Counted from the stretch's first letter, positions 18,000 to 27,299 are shown. The stretch: 64,000 nt of DNA from G963704535 sp963704535 (GCA_963704535.1 OY969916.1:6882001-6946000); one strand, 5' to 3'. The notes: generated by a model from the letters alone, not told the origin. Numbers and translations: made by a program.

Positions 18000-18755
18000 G
18001 TGGCAAATCCACAACGAAGCACTACCATTATCACCGAAGCAGTGGGCGATGGGCTGGGCGTGTTTGACCGCACGCGCAAACAGTCCTATGTGCTCAACGC
18101 CACCTCGGCGCTGGTGTTTCAACACTGCGACGGGCAGACCACGCCCGAGCAGTTGACCGAACTCCTGCGCCAGAAGTTCAACCTGTCGCGCGGCCAGGCC
18201 GAGCAGTTGCTGGAGCTGTCACTGGAGAAGCTGCACAAGGCCGATCTGCTCCAGAGGAGCGTCGAGCGACCAGCCAACCCAGGGCGGCGGCAGTTGCTCA
18301 AGGGTTTGCTGGCGGCCGGGCTTTCGCTGGTGCTCATGCCGGTCGTCGCGCCCGTAGTGGTGCAGGCGGCCGAAGGGGATGTGTTTCCGACCTTGCAGTG
18401 TGTCACCAACAACGGCAATGGCACATATACGGCCTACTTCGGCTATGTCAACAATTCCAGCAGCAGCGTGAGCATTCCGATCGACGAGACGCACTCCAAG
18501 AACATGTTCACGTCCAATCCGAAGGATCGCGGGCAGCCCACAGTGTTCCTGCCGGGGACCCACGAGTTCGTGTTTTCGGTGGTGTTCGACGGCAATAAGA
18601 TCACCTGGATGATCAAGGAAGACAACGCGGCCCGCCAGAAGGTTGACGCGAGTTCAAGCTCGCCGGCCTGCGCTGTGACGACGACCCAGCCGCCGCCGCC
18701 GAGCACCACGCCGCCGCCGACCACCACGCCGTGCTTCGGTACATTTTGTCCGTAA
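18000..18755 (+). CDS. PqqD-like domain protein with Tat-type signal and exported tail
   Basis: The start is GTG at 18000: a perfect AGGAGG (17987-17992) lies 7 bases upstream, which rules out the longer frame from 17970. Residues 1-90 are a PqqD-like domain (LGVFDRTRKQSYVLNATSALVF, DGQTTPEQLTELL). A Tat-like leader then appears in the middle (GRRQLLKGLLAAGLSLVLMP... ending VQAAEG), followed by a secreted domain (YTAYFGYVNNSSSSVSIPI) and a Pro/Thr-rich tail. PqqD domains bind leader peptides in radical-SAM peptide modification; here the domain is fused to an exported protein among glycosyltransferases and no radical-SAM gene is seen. Perhaps it guides modification before export; this is inference. 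Confidence 0.85.
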   Translation: MANPQRSTTIITEAVGDGLGVFDRTRKQSYVLNATSALVFQHCDGQTTPEQLTELLRQKFNLSRGQAEQLLELSLEKLHKADLLQRSVERPANPGRRQLLKGLLAAGLSLVLMPVVAPVVVQAAEGDVFPTLQCVTNNGNGTYTAYFGYVNNSSSSVSIPIDETHSKNMFTSNPKDRGQPTVFLPGTHEFVFSVVFDGNKITWMIKEDNAARQKVDASSSSPACAVTTTQPPPPSTTPPPTTTPCFGTFCP

Positions 18756-18760
18756 CCCTG

Positions 18761-18822
18761 CTTACATCTTAGGAGATGTGGGCAAAGGGTGGGGGCGGCC
18801 TGGCCGCCCCCACTCTCCCACC
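18761..18822. terminator. GC-rich hairpin repeat, copy 1
   Basis: A stem of 12 bp (GTGGGGGCGGCC and its complement, 18789-18813) follows the PqqD-Tat gene, preceded by ACATCTTAGGAGATGT. The same arrangement occurs at 20286-20358. There is no T-run, so it is either a non-canonical terminator or a small dispersed repeat. Confidence 0.6.
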
Positions 18823-18886
18823 ACAGAGATGAGACTGACGAAGCGGCCCGTCTCGATTATCAGGCGGCCATCGCAAAGATGAGCCT

Positions 18887-20269
18887 ATGCCTGAAGCATT
18901 GATTATGGGAGGCTATATGGACCCAACGCTCTCTTCTGCGCCTGCTCAACATGAGCCACATCCGCCCTTCGACGAACCTGTGCGGACTGTGACCGTCGCC
19001 GCCGATGGCGGATTGTCCAACATGCTACGTGTTCTTATTTTCGGTCTGGCTTTAGCAGAGGCGACGGGCAGACAATTTACTATGTGGTGGCCGCGTTCCC
19101 CCGATTGCGGCGCTACATTTCATGAGCTATTTGAGGATAATGAGCATCAGTTGAATGTGATTGAGGTAGATCGCCAACAGGTAAGAGCCCTGCCCCTCTT
19201 TGGGGGAAAGGGCCAGCCTCCAATGTTTGATATTCTGACAGCCGAGGAGCCCCATGTGACTCTGCGCAGTTGGAGCTGGTTTGCGCCACATCGCTATCCA
19301 GCGCAAAGGCCCTTATGGAAGCGCGCTGGCGAGTGGCTTGAAGCGCTCACGCCTGTGGTAGAGATTCGTACTCTAGTCGAAGACTTTCGGCAGGTACACT
19401 TCAGGCCGAAGATGATCGGTGTCCATCTCCGCCGTGGCGATTTTCATACGATCTTCCCAGAGGCATTCCACAACGCACGCAACGCGATGGCCGAGGTCGA
19501 CGCCTATCTGCGTGAGGCGCCAGACGCAGGTATCCTGCTCTGCACTGACGATGGCGCAAAACATCCGGGAACAATGATAGTGACGCCTAAAGAGAACGTC
19601 GCCGAGAAGTTTCGCCAACGCTACGGTGATCGGGTGGTGATGACGACGCCGCGCAGCCTGGCCCGCGACTGTCAAGCAGTCCAAGATGCGCTGGTGGATA
19701 TGCTGCTATTACGGAGTACTGATTATGTCGTCAGCACCTCAGGTAGCTCATTCTCGGCGATGATCCACCTTGGTCGGCCTATGCCGTACGTCAACGTGAC
19801 AACCAATAGCCAGCAACGGAGTACTGATTATGTCGTGGGCACCTCAGGTAGCTCATTCTCGGAGATGGCTTACGCTCAATTTGGTCAGCCTGTGCCGCAC
19901 ACCAAAGTGGCAGCGAATAGCCTGTGGGAAACGGTCGAGGCAAACACCCCACGACAAGCCAAGGTTGTGGTCATCAGTAATGGAGATGAAGATCTGCTCA
20001 AGCTGAACGAACGACAGGGCTGGCACTTTCCGCAGGATGACCAAGGGGAATATACGCGGTATTATCCAGCGGACAGCGTTGCGACCATTGCCCACTTGGA
20101 AGCGCTGCGCGCCAAGGGTGCCGATTACCTGGTTTTGCCCAGTACAGCTCTGTGGTGGCTTGAACACTATGGCGAGTTCAGACAGCACCTGATGCAGCAT
20201 TATCGCGCCGTTGTGCAGCAGGAGGATACCTGCCTGATCTTTGATCTGCGCGCGCCTGATGAATTTTGA
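18887..20269 (+). CDS. Fucosyltransferase-like protein with internal duplication
   Basis: The 460-residue protein has GGLSNMLRVLIFGLALAEATGR near its N-terminus and the GVHLRRGDF motif, both seen in alpha-1,2/1,6- and O-fucosyltransferases (GDP-fucose binding). The STSGSSFS active-site strand occurs twice (RSTDYVVSTSGSSFS and RSTDYVVGTSGSSFS), the result of an internal tandem duplication of about 38 residues. A C-terminal domain (VVVISNGDEDLLKLNER, YPADSVATIAHLEALRAKGADYLV) resembles one fused to other glycan enzymes. The start is ATG 18887 or ATG 18917; the latter has GGGAGG four bases upstream. It probably modifies the same glycan as its neighbours. Confidence 0.8.
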   Translation: MPEALIMGGYMDPTLSSAPAQHEPHPPFDEPVRTVTVAADGGLSNMLRVLIFGLALAEATGRQFTMWWPRSPDCGATFHELFEDNEHQLNVIEVDRQQVRALPLFGGKGQPPMFDILTAEEPHVTLRSWSWFAPHRYPAQRPLWKRAGEWLEALTPVVEIRTLVEDFRQVHFRPKMIGVHLRRGDFHTIFPEAFHNARNAMAEVDAYLREAPDAGILLCTDDGAKHPGTMIVTPKENVAEKFRQRYGDRVVMTTPRSLARDCQAVQDALVDMLLLRSTDYVVSTSGSSFSAMIHLGRPMPYVNVTTNSQQRSTDYVVGTSGSSFSEMAYAQFGQPVPHTKVAANSLWETVEANTPRQAKVVVISNGDEDLLKLNERQGWHFPQDDQGEYTRYYPADSVATIAHLEALRAKGADYLVLPSTALWWLEHYGEFRQHLMQHYRAVVQQEDTCLIFDLRAPDEF

Positions 20270-20285
20270 CGATCAAAACAGATTG

Positions 20286-20358
20286 TGAGTAACTCTGCCC
20301 ACATCTTACGAGATGCAGGCAGTGTGGGGCGGCCTGGCCGCCCCCACACTGCCACCAC
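20286..20358. terminator. GC-rich hairpin repeat, copy 2
   Basis: A 17-bp stem (20318-20334 with 20336-20353, one bulge) around GGCCTGGCC follows the fucosyltransferase-like gene. Flanks (ACATCTTACGAGATG before, CCACCACAGAG after) match the copy at 18761-18822, so these are two copies of one intergenic unit placed after consecutive genes. Confidence 0.65.
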
Positions 20359-20400
20359 AGAGTTGAGCAAGTTCATTAAAGAGATTGGAGGGTAGCGGCC

Positions 20401-21759
20401 ATGAAAAAGGTTATATCTTTTGGTCTATGGGGCGAAAACCCAAAATATACTATCGGCGCCATTAAAAACGCCGATTTGGCGACCATTTTCTACCCGGATT
20501 GGATTTGCAGATTCTATGTCGCTAAGAACGTGCCACTCCATGTCATCCAAGAACTACTTACTAGGAATAATACCGAGGTTTTTATCGTGAATGAAAAACC
20601 TGATTGGACCAGTACGCTCTGGAGATTCTTGGCCGCTTGTGATCCGTTCATTGATGTCATGATTTCCAGGGATACGGACTCGCGATTAGGTGAAAGAGAA
20701 ATGTTAGCTGTACAAGAATGGGAACACAGCGATTGGGGATTTCATATTATGCGCGATCACCCTCGACAGGGAGCAAGAATTTTGGCTGGAATGTGGGGAA
20801 TCAAAAAAGGAATCATCACAAATATGGCCGAGCTGATCGAAAAATTTCAAAAAGGGGACTATTATCAAGTTGATCAGGATTTCTTGAGAAAGATTATCTA
20901 TCCGCTCATCCATGATAACGTCTTGATACATGATCCGATCTTTGATAAGAAGCCGTTCCCCAGCGAGAGAGTTGGTTATCAGTTTGTCGCTCAGATCTTC
21001 GATGAACATGATCAGCTCGTCATCCCCCCCGTCGAACAGTTAAAGGAATTTTTACAATCATATCCAGACTACTTTGCAAACTTCGCTTGGGAAAAAATTA
21101 AAATAAAAATCAATCGACCATTTCCTATCTGGGTCCTCAACCTTGAAAGATCGAGAGACCGGCGCGAATACATGGAACAGCAATTAGGAAAATTAAATTG
21201 CCAATTTGAAATCATTCCGGCTGTTGACGGTGAATATTTAAGTTCAGAAGAGTTAAAATACTATTCCGCACAACAAGCCATAAAAACGATCGGACGGGAG
21301 ATGAAGCTTGGGGAGATCGGTTGTGCTCTCTCCCATGCCAAAATGTGGGAGCGTGTCGTCGCGGAAAACATCGAGGAAGTTTTGATTTTTGAAGACGATA
21401 TTGAGATAGACAACCACCTCATGGACGTTCTTGGGCGGCGCCAAACCTTTCCTGAAGATTGGGAGTTTATTAACTTTCGAACCGATGTGAAGAAGCTGCC
21501 TTTTGGTCCGCCGGCTTATTCAAACTATCAAATTTGCCATTTCCAAGGTTATGCGAATAGGACCTGTGCCTATTTTCTTAACATCAAGGGGGCAAAAAAG
21601 CTTTGTGATCATGTGTATCCTATACGATTGGCAGCGGATGGTTTGACCGGCAGAACAGACATCAGTGGTTTGATCTCTTATGGAATCTATCCCGACCTTG
21701 TGAAATTAGCCAATTTCTCAAGTGTGAGGTCGGACGAGATATTCGGGCAAGCTTATTGA
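20401..21759 (+). CDS. GT25 family glycosyltransferase with N-terminal extra domain
   Basis: Residues 240-452 form a GT25 (LPS/collagen galactosyltransferase-like) domain: WVLNLERSRDRREYMEQQL, a LGEIGCALSHAKMWERV motif and the FEDDIEI metal-binding segment. Residues 1-230 are a separate domain (VISFGLWGENPKYTIGAIKN, VMISRDTDSR) resembling glycan-related domains with an aspartate-rich site. The ribosome site GGAGGGTAGCGGCC precedes ATG 20401. Base composition is clearly more AT-rich than its neighbours (many AAA, ATT and GAA codons), which points to horizontal acquisition into the cluster. The gene looks intact. Confidence 0.85.
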   Translation: MKKVISFGLWGENPKYTIGAIKNADLATIFYPDWICRFYVAKNVPLHVIQELLTRNNTEVFIVNEKPDWTSTLWRFLAACDPFIDVMISRDTDSRLGEREMLAVQEWEHSDWGFHIMRDHPRQGARILAGMWGIKKGIITNMAELIEKFQKGDYYQVDQDFLRKIIYPLIHDNVLIHDPIFDKKPFPSERVGYQFVAQIFDEHDQLVIPPVEQLKEFLQSYPDYFANFAWEKIKIKINRPFPIWVLNLERSRDRREYMEQQLGKLNCQFEIIPAVDGEYLSSEELKYYSAQQAIKTIGREMKLGEIGCALSHAKMWERVVAENIEEVLIFEDDIEIDNHLMDVLGRRQTFPEDWEFINFRTDVKKLPFGPPAYSNYQICHFQGYANRTCAYFLNIKGAKKLCDHVYPIRLAADGLTGRTDISGLISYGIYPDLVKLANFSSVRSDEIFGQAY

Positions 21760-21781
21760 TGACACAGGAAGGGAAGCAGAT

Positions 21782-23392
21782 ATGCCCATCGAACAATCTA
21801 CACCTGCTCATGGAACACCTCCGCTTGTCTCCGCGTATGTTCATCGGGCTGACCCACTAACGAATGCAGGTGCAGCCGCCACCAAACCCCTGAACATCAA
21901 AGCCTATAAGCTCTACGATCGCGCGGCCGTCGTGCAGCCTGCGGCTGTGGAACGGGATGCGGACGCAGCGCCCGGCGCGACTTCCGCCAGCCCTGCCATG
22001 CGCGCGGCCAGTGGCACCGGCTGGGTGTTGCTCTGCCCGTATGCCTTTGAAGCGACCTGGAATGGCGGCCCCAACCTCGAAGATATCGCCATCCGGCTGG
22101 ATGCCGTGGAAGATGATGCGCCCGCCTTTGTGCAGAGCAATCTGGGCGACGGGCTGCTGACGTTGTATTCCGGCTATCAACTGCACACCAGCGGAGCGAA
22201 CAGCCTGTGGGTGCGCGGCCCGAGCAATTGGCCCAAAGATGGCCTGTATGCGCTGGAGCAGATCGTCGACACGTCGCTGCCGGCCCTCGTCACGATCAAC
22301 TGGACCTTTACCCGCCCCAATCAGACCGTTCGCTTCGAAGCCGGCGAACCATTTTGTGCGCTCGTGCCCTACCCCAACCAGTACGCCGAGCAATTCGAAT
22401 GCGAAGTGGTCGAACTCGATGACGACGGGGCGGTGTTGGAGCAAGCGCTGCAACAGATGATCCAGGCTCCCGATGTTCAGGCCATTTTCCAGCGATTACA
22501 GCAGGCCGCCGCACCAGCGGAGCCATGGCTCACCGCCGGCGCTCCGCTGGAAACAGCATCGCGTTGGGCCGCCCAACTCAGCGATCCCCCGCCGGTGAGC
22601 TGTATCTGCCTGACCTATGGGCGCCCCGATCTGCTGGAAGAAGCGATCTACTCGTTTCTGCAACAGGACTACCCCGGACCCAAAGAGCTGATCGTCTTGA
22701 ATGATTACGACCAGCAAGTGCTTGAGTTCGAGCACCCCGAGGTGCGGGTGATCAATGTCCCTAAACGCTTTCGCACGGTAGGCGAAAAACGGAATATGGC
22801 CGTGGTCCTGGCATCACACGATCTGCTGTTTGTGTGGGATGACGACGATATTTGCCTGCCGCACCGGCTTGCCTTCTCGGTGGCCCATTTCGATCACAGG
22901 CGCGGCTTTTTCAAAGCCGGCAGTGCTTGGCTCTTGGACAACAGGCACCTGAGCGGCCCGTATCACAACGCCTTCCACGGCATCAGTTGCTGGTCACGTA
23001 AACTGTTTGACGCCGTGCGAGGCTATGGGGCTGCCGGCTCGGGCGAGGATAGGGTCTTTGAAGAGCGGCTTGAGCAGCAATTTCCAGGCTCGACCAGCGC
23101 CCACGACATTAGGCCGGAAGAAATCTATTACATCTATCGCTGGATCGGCACGGGTTCCTATCATTTGAGTGCTTTCGGCGATTATCGTCCAGGCATGAAC
23201 ATAGGCCATCACGAAGTCGAGCAGTTTGTCCACCAACGGGCGAACCGGGGTGAGATCCGCCGAGGACGCATCCGGTTACGGCCACACTGGAACACCGACT
23301 ATCGGCAGTTGGTTTCCAGCCATATCGCAACCCTGGCCGAACAGCAAGCGCATGTGCAGGTACGAGAGGAGATGGTGCCGGCAACAGAATAA
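21782..23392 (+). CDS. DUF6065-GT2 fusion glycosyltransferase
   Basis: The protein has 536 residues. About residues 35-215 are a DUF6065 domain (KAYKLYDRAAVV, VLLCPYAFEATWNGGPN, LWVRGPSNWPKDGLY, WTFTRPNQTVRFEAGEPF), and about 270-536 are a GT2 domain (CICLTYGRPDLLEEAIYSFL, VWDDDDICLPHR, EEIYYIYRW). The same pair is embedded in the giant transferase at 11875, and a DUF6065 scrap lies just downstream at 23444. DUF6065 has no assigned activity; its constant pairing with GT2 here suggests it positions the acceptor. ATG 21782 has a GGAAGGGAAG ribosome site. Confidence 0.9.
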   Translation: MPIEQSTPAHGTPPLVSAYVHRADPLTNAGAAATKPLNIKAYKLYDRAAVVQPAAVERDADAAPGATSASPAMRAASGTGWVLLCPYAFEATWNGGPNLEDIAIRLDAVEDDAPAFVQSNLGDGLLTLYSGYQLHTSGANSLWVRGPSNWPKDGLYALEQIVDTSLPALVTINWTFTRPNQTVRFEAGEPFCALVPYPNQYAEQFECEVVELDDDGAVLEQALQQMIQAPDVQAIFQRLQQAAAPAEPWLTAGAPLETASRWAAQLSDPPPVSCICLTYGRPDLLEEAIYSFLQQDYPGPKELIVLNDYDQQVLEFEHPEVRVINVPKRFRTVGEKRNMAVVLASHDLLFVWDDDDICLPHRLAFSVAHFDHRRGFFKAGSAWLLDNRHLSGPYHNAFHGISCWSRKLFDAVRGYGAAGSGEDRVFEERLEQQFPGSTSAHDIRPEEIYYIYRWIGTGSYHLSAFGDYRPGMNIGHHEVEQFVHQRANRGEIRRGRIRLRPHWNTDYRQLVSSHIATLAEQQAHVQVREEMVPATE

Positions 23393-23443
23393 GGTCTTCG
23401 CAGCGTATGTGTGTTTTCTTTGGGTAGACAAGATTCAGAATGT

Positions 23444-23510
23444 ACCCGTCCTAACCAGACGATCCGGTTCGAGTAAGGCGAACCGTTCGTACCACCGCGC
23501 GACCTGGAGC
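23444..23510 (+). pseudogene. DUF6065 fragment
   Basis: The reading TRPNQTIRFE-stop-GEPFVPP matches the TRPNQTVRFEAGEPF core of DUF6065; the Ala codon is a TAA here. No flanking DUF6065 sequence continues, so this is a scrap left by recombination between the DUF6065 gene and the RTX-like gene that follows. Confidence 0.65.
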
Positions 23511-23568
23511 GCAGCATTGCAGCAGCGCGGCATTCTCCCCGCCAACTATCTTTGGGAGCGTTGCACAT

Positions 23569-24183
23569 GTGGGTTTCCAGACCGTGAGTTGCGCGCTCGG
23601 CACGCTCGCCAACGGCGCCAGCGCCACAGTCACCATTACGGTCGACCCTAACGCCACCGGCACGGTCACGGCCAGCGCAACGGTCGGTGCCAGCGAGCCC
23701 GACCCGTCCTCTGGCAACAACAGCGCCTCGCAAAGCACGACGATCAACAACGCGCATGGCTGCACGATCACCGGCACATCGGGTAATGACACGCTCAACG
23801 GCACCAACGGCGCCGACGTGATCTGTGGCCTGGGCGGCAACGACACCATCTCGGCCGGCAACGGCTCCGACACGATCTACGCCGGCTCAGGCAACGACAT
23901 CATCCAGGGCGGCAACAACGACGACATCATCTATGCCGGCCCCGGCGACGACACCATCTACGGCGAGGGGCTGCTGGGGCTGTTCGACAACGGCAGCGAC
24001 ACCATCTACGGCGGGCCGGGCAATGACACCCTGACCGACACCGCTGGCACCGACAATCTCAGCGGCTCGAACGGCAACGAGACGATCGTCACCCAGGACG
24101 GCGTGGGCGGCGACACCGCCAATGGCGGCAGCGGCTCCGATAGCTGCACCGTGGATGGCGGCGATAGCACCAGCGGCTGCTAG
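23569..24183 (+). CDS. N-terminally truncated DUF11/RTX calcium-binding repeat protein
   Basis: The frame begins inside a DUF11-type beta domain (VSCALGTLANGASATVTITVDP) and continues into RTX nonapeptide repeats (GTSGNDTLNGTNGADVI, GNDTISAGNGSDTIY, GPGDDTIYG), which bind calcium in secreted proteins. A normal DUF11 domain would start about 60 residues earlier and the protein would need a signal peptide; neither is present, and a DUF6065 scrap abuts upstream. It is therefore probably a truncated gene, though GTG at 23569 leaves an open frame of 204 residues to TAG. Confidence 0.6.
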   Translation: MGFQTVSCALGTLANGASATVTITVDPNATGTVTASATVGASEPDPSSGNNSASQSTTINNAHGCTITGTSGNDTLNGTNGADVICGLGGNDTISAGNGSDTIYAGSGNDIIQGGNNDDIIYAGPGDDTIYGEGLLGLFDNGSDTIYGGPGNDTLTDTAGTDNLSGSNGNETIVTQDGVGGDTANGGSGSDSCTVDGGDSTSGC

Positions 24184-24217
24184 TCGTCTATCACACTGGG
24201 TTTGCGGGGGTGGTTTA

Positions 24218-24233
24218 GAGGGGGTGGCCCCTC
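24218..24233. terminator. Possible hairpin after the RTX-like gene
   Basis: GAGGGG and CCCCTC (24218-24223, 24228-24233) close a short loop within a longer imperfect G/C-rich inverted stretch. It is weaker than the two hairpins at 18761 and 20286 but lies at the equivalent place after a gene. Confidence 0.35.
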
Positions 24234-24296
24234 CAAGCCTCCTCCACACCACAAAAGTCGTGATTCGCAGGCTTATCGCTAGAGGAAGGAACGCTC

Positions 24297-26105
24297 ATGA
24301 AACGACGCAGAACCTGGCTCCAAGTGATCATAGTGACGGTCGCGATGATTGGTCTGGTGGGTCTGATCGGCTCCCCGCCCGCCGCCGCAGCCACCCAGCA
24401 ACCGGACGACCCCACGCCGGTCTACATCGTGCGCGACGTGTTCACCGTCCAGACCCGCTCGGCCATCGCCGCCACCGGCGCGCTGATCTTCGAGGTCGGC
24501 CACGACTACGTGCTGGTCGAAGCGACACCGCAGGAATTGCGGGCCATCCAGCGCCTCGGCCTCAATATCTCCCGACCGACACCCGCCGAAGCCGGCGCAC
24601 TGGCCTTCCCGCCCGCCGACTCGAACTACCACGACTACGCCGAGATGGTCGCCGAGATCCAGCAGGCCGAAACCGATCACTCATCGATCTTCGACCTGTT
24701 CAGCATCGGCACCTCCTACGAGGGCCGCACGATCTGGGTCGGCAAGATCTCCGACAATGTCGCCACCGACGAAGCCGAGCCGGAGGTGCTGTTCACCCAT
24801 CACCAGCACGCCCGTGAGCATCTGACCATCGAGCAGGCGCTCTACACGCTCGCCATCCTCACCGATGAGTATGGCGTCACTCAGGAGATCACCGACCTGG
24901 TCGACGGCCGCGAGATCTGGCTGGTCTTCGACCTGAACCCGGACGGCGGCGAGTACGACATCGCGAGTGGCACCTACCGCTCCTGGCGCAAGAACCGCCA
25001 GCCCAACGCCGGCGGGACCTTCGGCACCGACCTGAACCGCAACTGGGACTACCGCTGGGGCTGCTGCGGCGGCAGCAGCGGCACCGCCAGCAGCGAAACC
25101 TATCGCGGTGCCGCGCCATTCTCAGCCCCGGAGACGGCGGCCGTACGCGACTTCGTGAACAGCCGCGTGGTGGGCGGCAAGCAGCAGATCATCGCCTCGA
25201 TCGACTTCCATACCTACGGCGAGCTGATCATGTGGCCCTACGGCTACACCCTGACCGACGTGCCCGCCGACATGACCCAGGACGACCATGATGTGCTGGC
25301 GACGATGGGCAACGCCATGGCAGCGATGAACAGCTACACGCCACAGCAGGCCAGCGACCTGTATATCACCGACGGCTCGATCAGGGACTGGCTCTACGGC
25401 GTCTACGGCATCATGAGCTACACCTTCGAGATGTACCCCACGACCTCCAGTCCCGGCTTCTACCCACCCGACGAAGACATCCCGACCCAGACGGCTCGCA
25501 ACCGCGACCCGATCCTGTACCTGCTGGACCAGGCCGGCTGCCCGTACAGCACGATCGGCAAGACCGCAGAGTACTGCACCGCCAGCAGCACCGCCTTCCA
25601 GAGCCCCAGCGCCAACGCAGCCGTCACCAGCGGTGCGGGCGACAACAACGGCTACCAGACCAGCCCCGGCAACGCCTACGCCGACGACGGGGTGTATGCG
25701 GTGGACACCAACAGCGGCACGAATACGAACACCAGTTGTACCAACAGCGGCAAGGACAAGCACAGCTACTCCAACCACGGCTTCGCGCTCCCCGGCGGCG
25801 CCACCATTCAGGGCATCGAGGTGCGGCTGAACGCCAGAGTGGATAGCACCACCGGCACGCCGAAGATCTGTGTAGAGCTGTCCTGGAATGGCGGCACGAG
25901 TTGGACGGCGGCTAAATCCAGCGGGACGCTGGCCACCAGCGAGGGCAGCTACATCGTGGGTGGCGTGACCGACACTTGGGGCCGCGTGTGGAGCAGCACC
26001 GAGTTCAGCAACGCCAACTTCCGCGTGCGTCTGACCAATGTCGCCAGCAACACCTCGCGCGACTTCTCGCTCGACTGGGTCGCCGTGCGCGTCAGATATC
26101 AGTAG
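24297..26105 (+). CDS. Secreted M14 family zinc carboxypeptidase
   Basis: The protein has 602 residues. A signal peptide is clear (basic MKRRRTW, hydrophobic VIIVTVAMIGLVGLIG, cleavage near PAAAA). A propeptide-like region precedes the M14 domain (from about residue 105): HHQHAREHL carries the HxxE zinc ligands, SIDFHTYGELI the third ligand, DLNRNWDYRWG the substrate-binding RNW, and TFEMYP the catalytic Glu. A C-terminal beta domain (about 430-602, VRLNARVDSTTG, VELSWNGGTSW) may help surface binding or secretion. It removes C-terminal residues from peptides outside the cell. The ribosome site AGAGGAAGGAA precedes ATG 24297. Confidence 0.92.
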   Translation: MKRRRTWLQVIIVTVAMIGLVGLIGSPPAAAATQQPDDPTPVYIVRDVFTVQTRSAIAATGALIFEVGHDYVLVEATPQELRAIQRLGLNISRPTPAEAGALAFPPADSNYHDYAEMVAEIQQAETDHSSIFDLFSIGTSYEGRTIWVGKISDNVATDEAEPEVLFTHHQHAREHLTIEQALYTLAILTDEYGVTQEITDLVDGREIWLVFDLNPDGGEYDIASGTYRSWRKNRQPNAGGTFGTDLNRNWDYRWGCCGGSSGTASSETYRGAAPFSAPETAAVRDFVNSRVVGGKQQIIASIDFHTYGELIMWPYGYTLTDVPADMTQDDHDVLATMGNAMAAMNSYTPQQASDLYITDGSIRDWLYGVYGIMSYTFEMYPTTSSPGFYPPDEDIPTQTARNRDPILYLLDQAGCPYSTIGKTAEYCTASSTAFQSPSANAAVTSGAGDNNGYQTSPGNAYADDGVYAVDTNSGTNTNTSCTNSGKDKHSYSNHGFALPGGATIQGIEVRLNARVDSTTGTPKICVELSWNGGTSWTAAKSSGTLATSEGSYIVGGVTDTWGRVWSSTEFSNANFRVRLTNVASNTSRDFSLDWVAVRVRYQ

Positions 26106-26374
26106 CGGGTAGTCGGCGGCGGTACTCAGCTCTGATCCTCTACTCCTATCGTAATGGGAGAGAGGACCAGAACTGAGGGCAAAGTCAGGCTTCAGGCCGG
26201 CGGGCACACCTGGCTATCAACCCTACCTGCTATGCTGGTGACAAGAGCAGCCGTAGAGGAGAGTCAAACATAATATACGTTATCTTTGAAGTGTGGTATA
26301 CTGCTCCTGATACCAGTGCGATTCAGCCCAATTGATTTTTGGACCATTTCTCGGAATTATCTTTGAAAAAGGCG

Positions 26375-27299
26375 ATGATGGCAACCATCACCCGATTGCG
26401 TCCACAATCAGCGGCCACCCTGGCGAGCGAGCTGGAGTCGTTCCTGGCCGACCTGCGCGACCGGCGCGGCCGGGCCGAGAACACGATCGAGGCGTACCGC
26501 TACGATCTGCGCACCGCCGCGCAGTTCCTTGACCAGCCGCTTGACACGATCACCACTACCCAGATCGAAGCGTTTCTCAGTAGCCGGCAGGAGAAGCCCA
26601 GCACGACAAATCGGCGCCTGGCGAGTCTCAAACGCTTTTTCAAATGGGCGCTCAAGCGTGGACTGTGCTCCCTCAATCCGGCTGAACTCGTCGAGGCGAC
26701 CCAGGATGAGGAGCGGCTGCCGCGACCCATCCGGGGCGAGGATATAAAGACCGTGGACGCGGCGATTGCCAAGGCACCACAGCCCTACCGGCTCATTTTC
26801 ACCTTGTTGCGTGAGACCGGCTGTCGCGCCGATGAGGTACTCAGTCTCAATGTCGGCGATGTCACGCTGGATGTAGGTCGCGAGGGTTTGCACATTCGTG
26901 AGGCCAAGAATAACAGCGAGCGGATCGTGGTCCTCAATGCCGACGTGATGAAGCGCACTCTGCGGCTGCTGCGGGCCTATCTGCGTGAGTTTGGGACCAC
27001 TCGATGTTGGTACGCCGCTGTTCCGCTCCAATCGCGGCACGCGCATCGCCTACGATACCCTGTATTATCAATGGCAGCGACTGTGCGCCGGCGCGGGGCT
27101 GCTCGATGCGGGCAAGCCGCGTTACACGATCCACCAATTGCGCCACACCGCCGGCACCGATTTTATCCGTCACTACCCGGAGCAGATTGTCAGCCGCATG
27201 CTCGGTCATCGCGACCCGCGCTCGACCCGACGCTATGCCGAGGTCACAGAGGATCAGGTACGTGCAGCGCTGGCCGAGCGACGGCGGCGCGGGGGGTGA
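26375..27299 (+). CDS. XerC/D-like tyrosine recombinase, frameshifted
   Basis: An N-terminal SAM-like core-binding domain (ELESFLADLRDRRGRAENTIEAY, RRLASLKRFFKWA) and a catalytic domain are both complete, but in two frames. The first frame carries ETGCRADEVLSL (Arg) and EAKNNSERIV (Lys) up to about 26995; the second carries PLFRSNRG, HQLRHTAGT, LGHRDPRSTRRYAEV (Arg, His, Tyr). A run TTT at about 26990 has one base too many: removing a T restores LREL-GPLDVGTPLF. I annotate the repaired span. It probably served an integrative element to its right. The start is ATG 26375 or 26378, not the TTG at 26339. Confidence 0.8.

Noticed and set aside
18000..18755. A complete RiPP biosynthesis locus
   Set aside because: Only the PqqD-like domain is present; no radical-SAM enzyme, precursor peptide or protease gene adjoins it.
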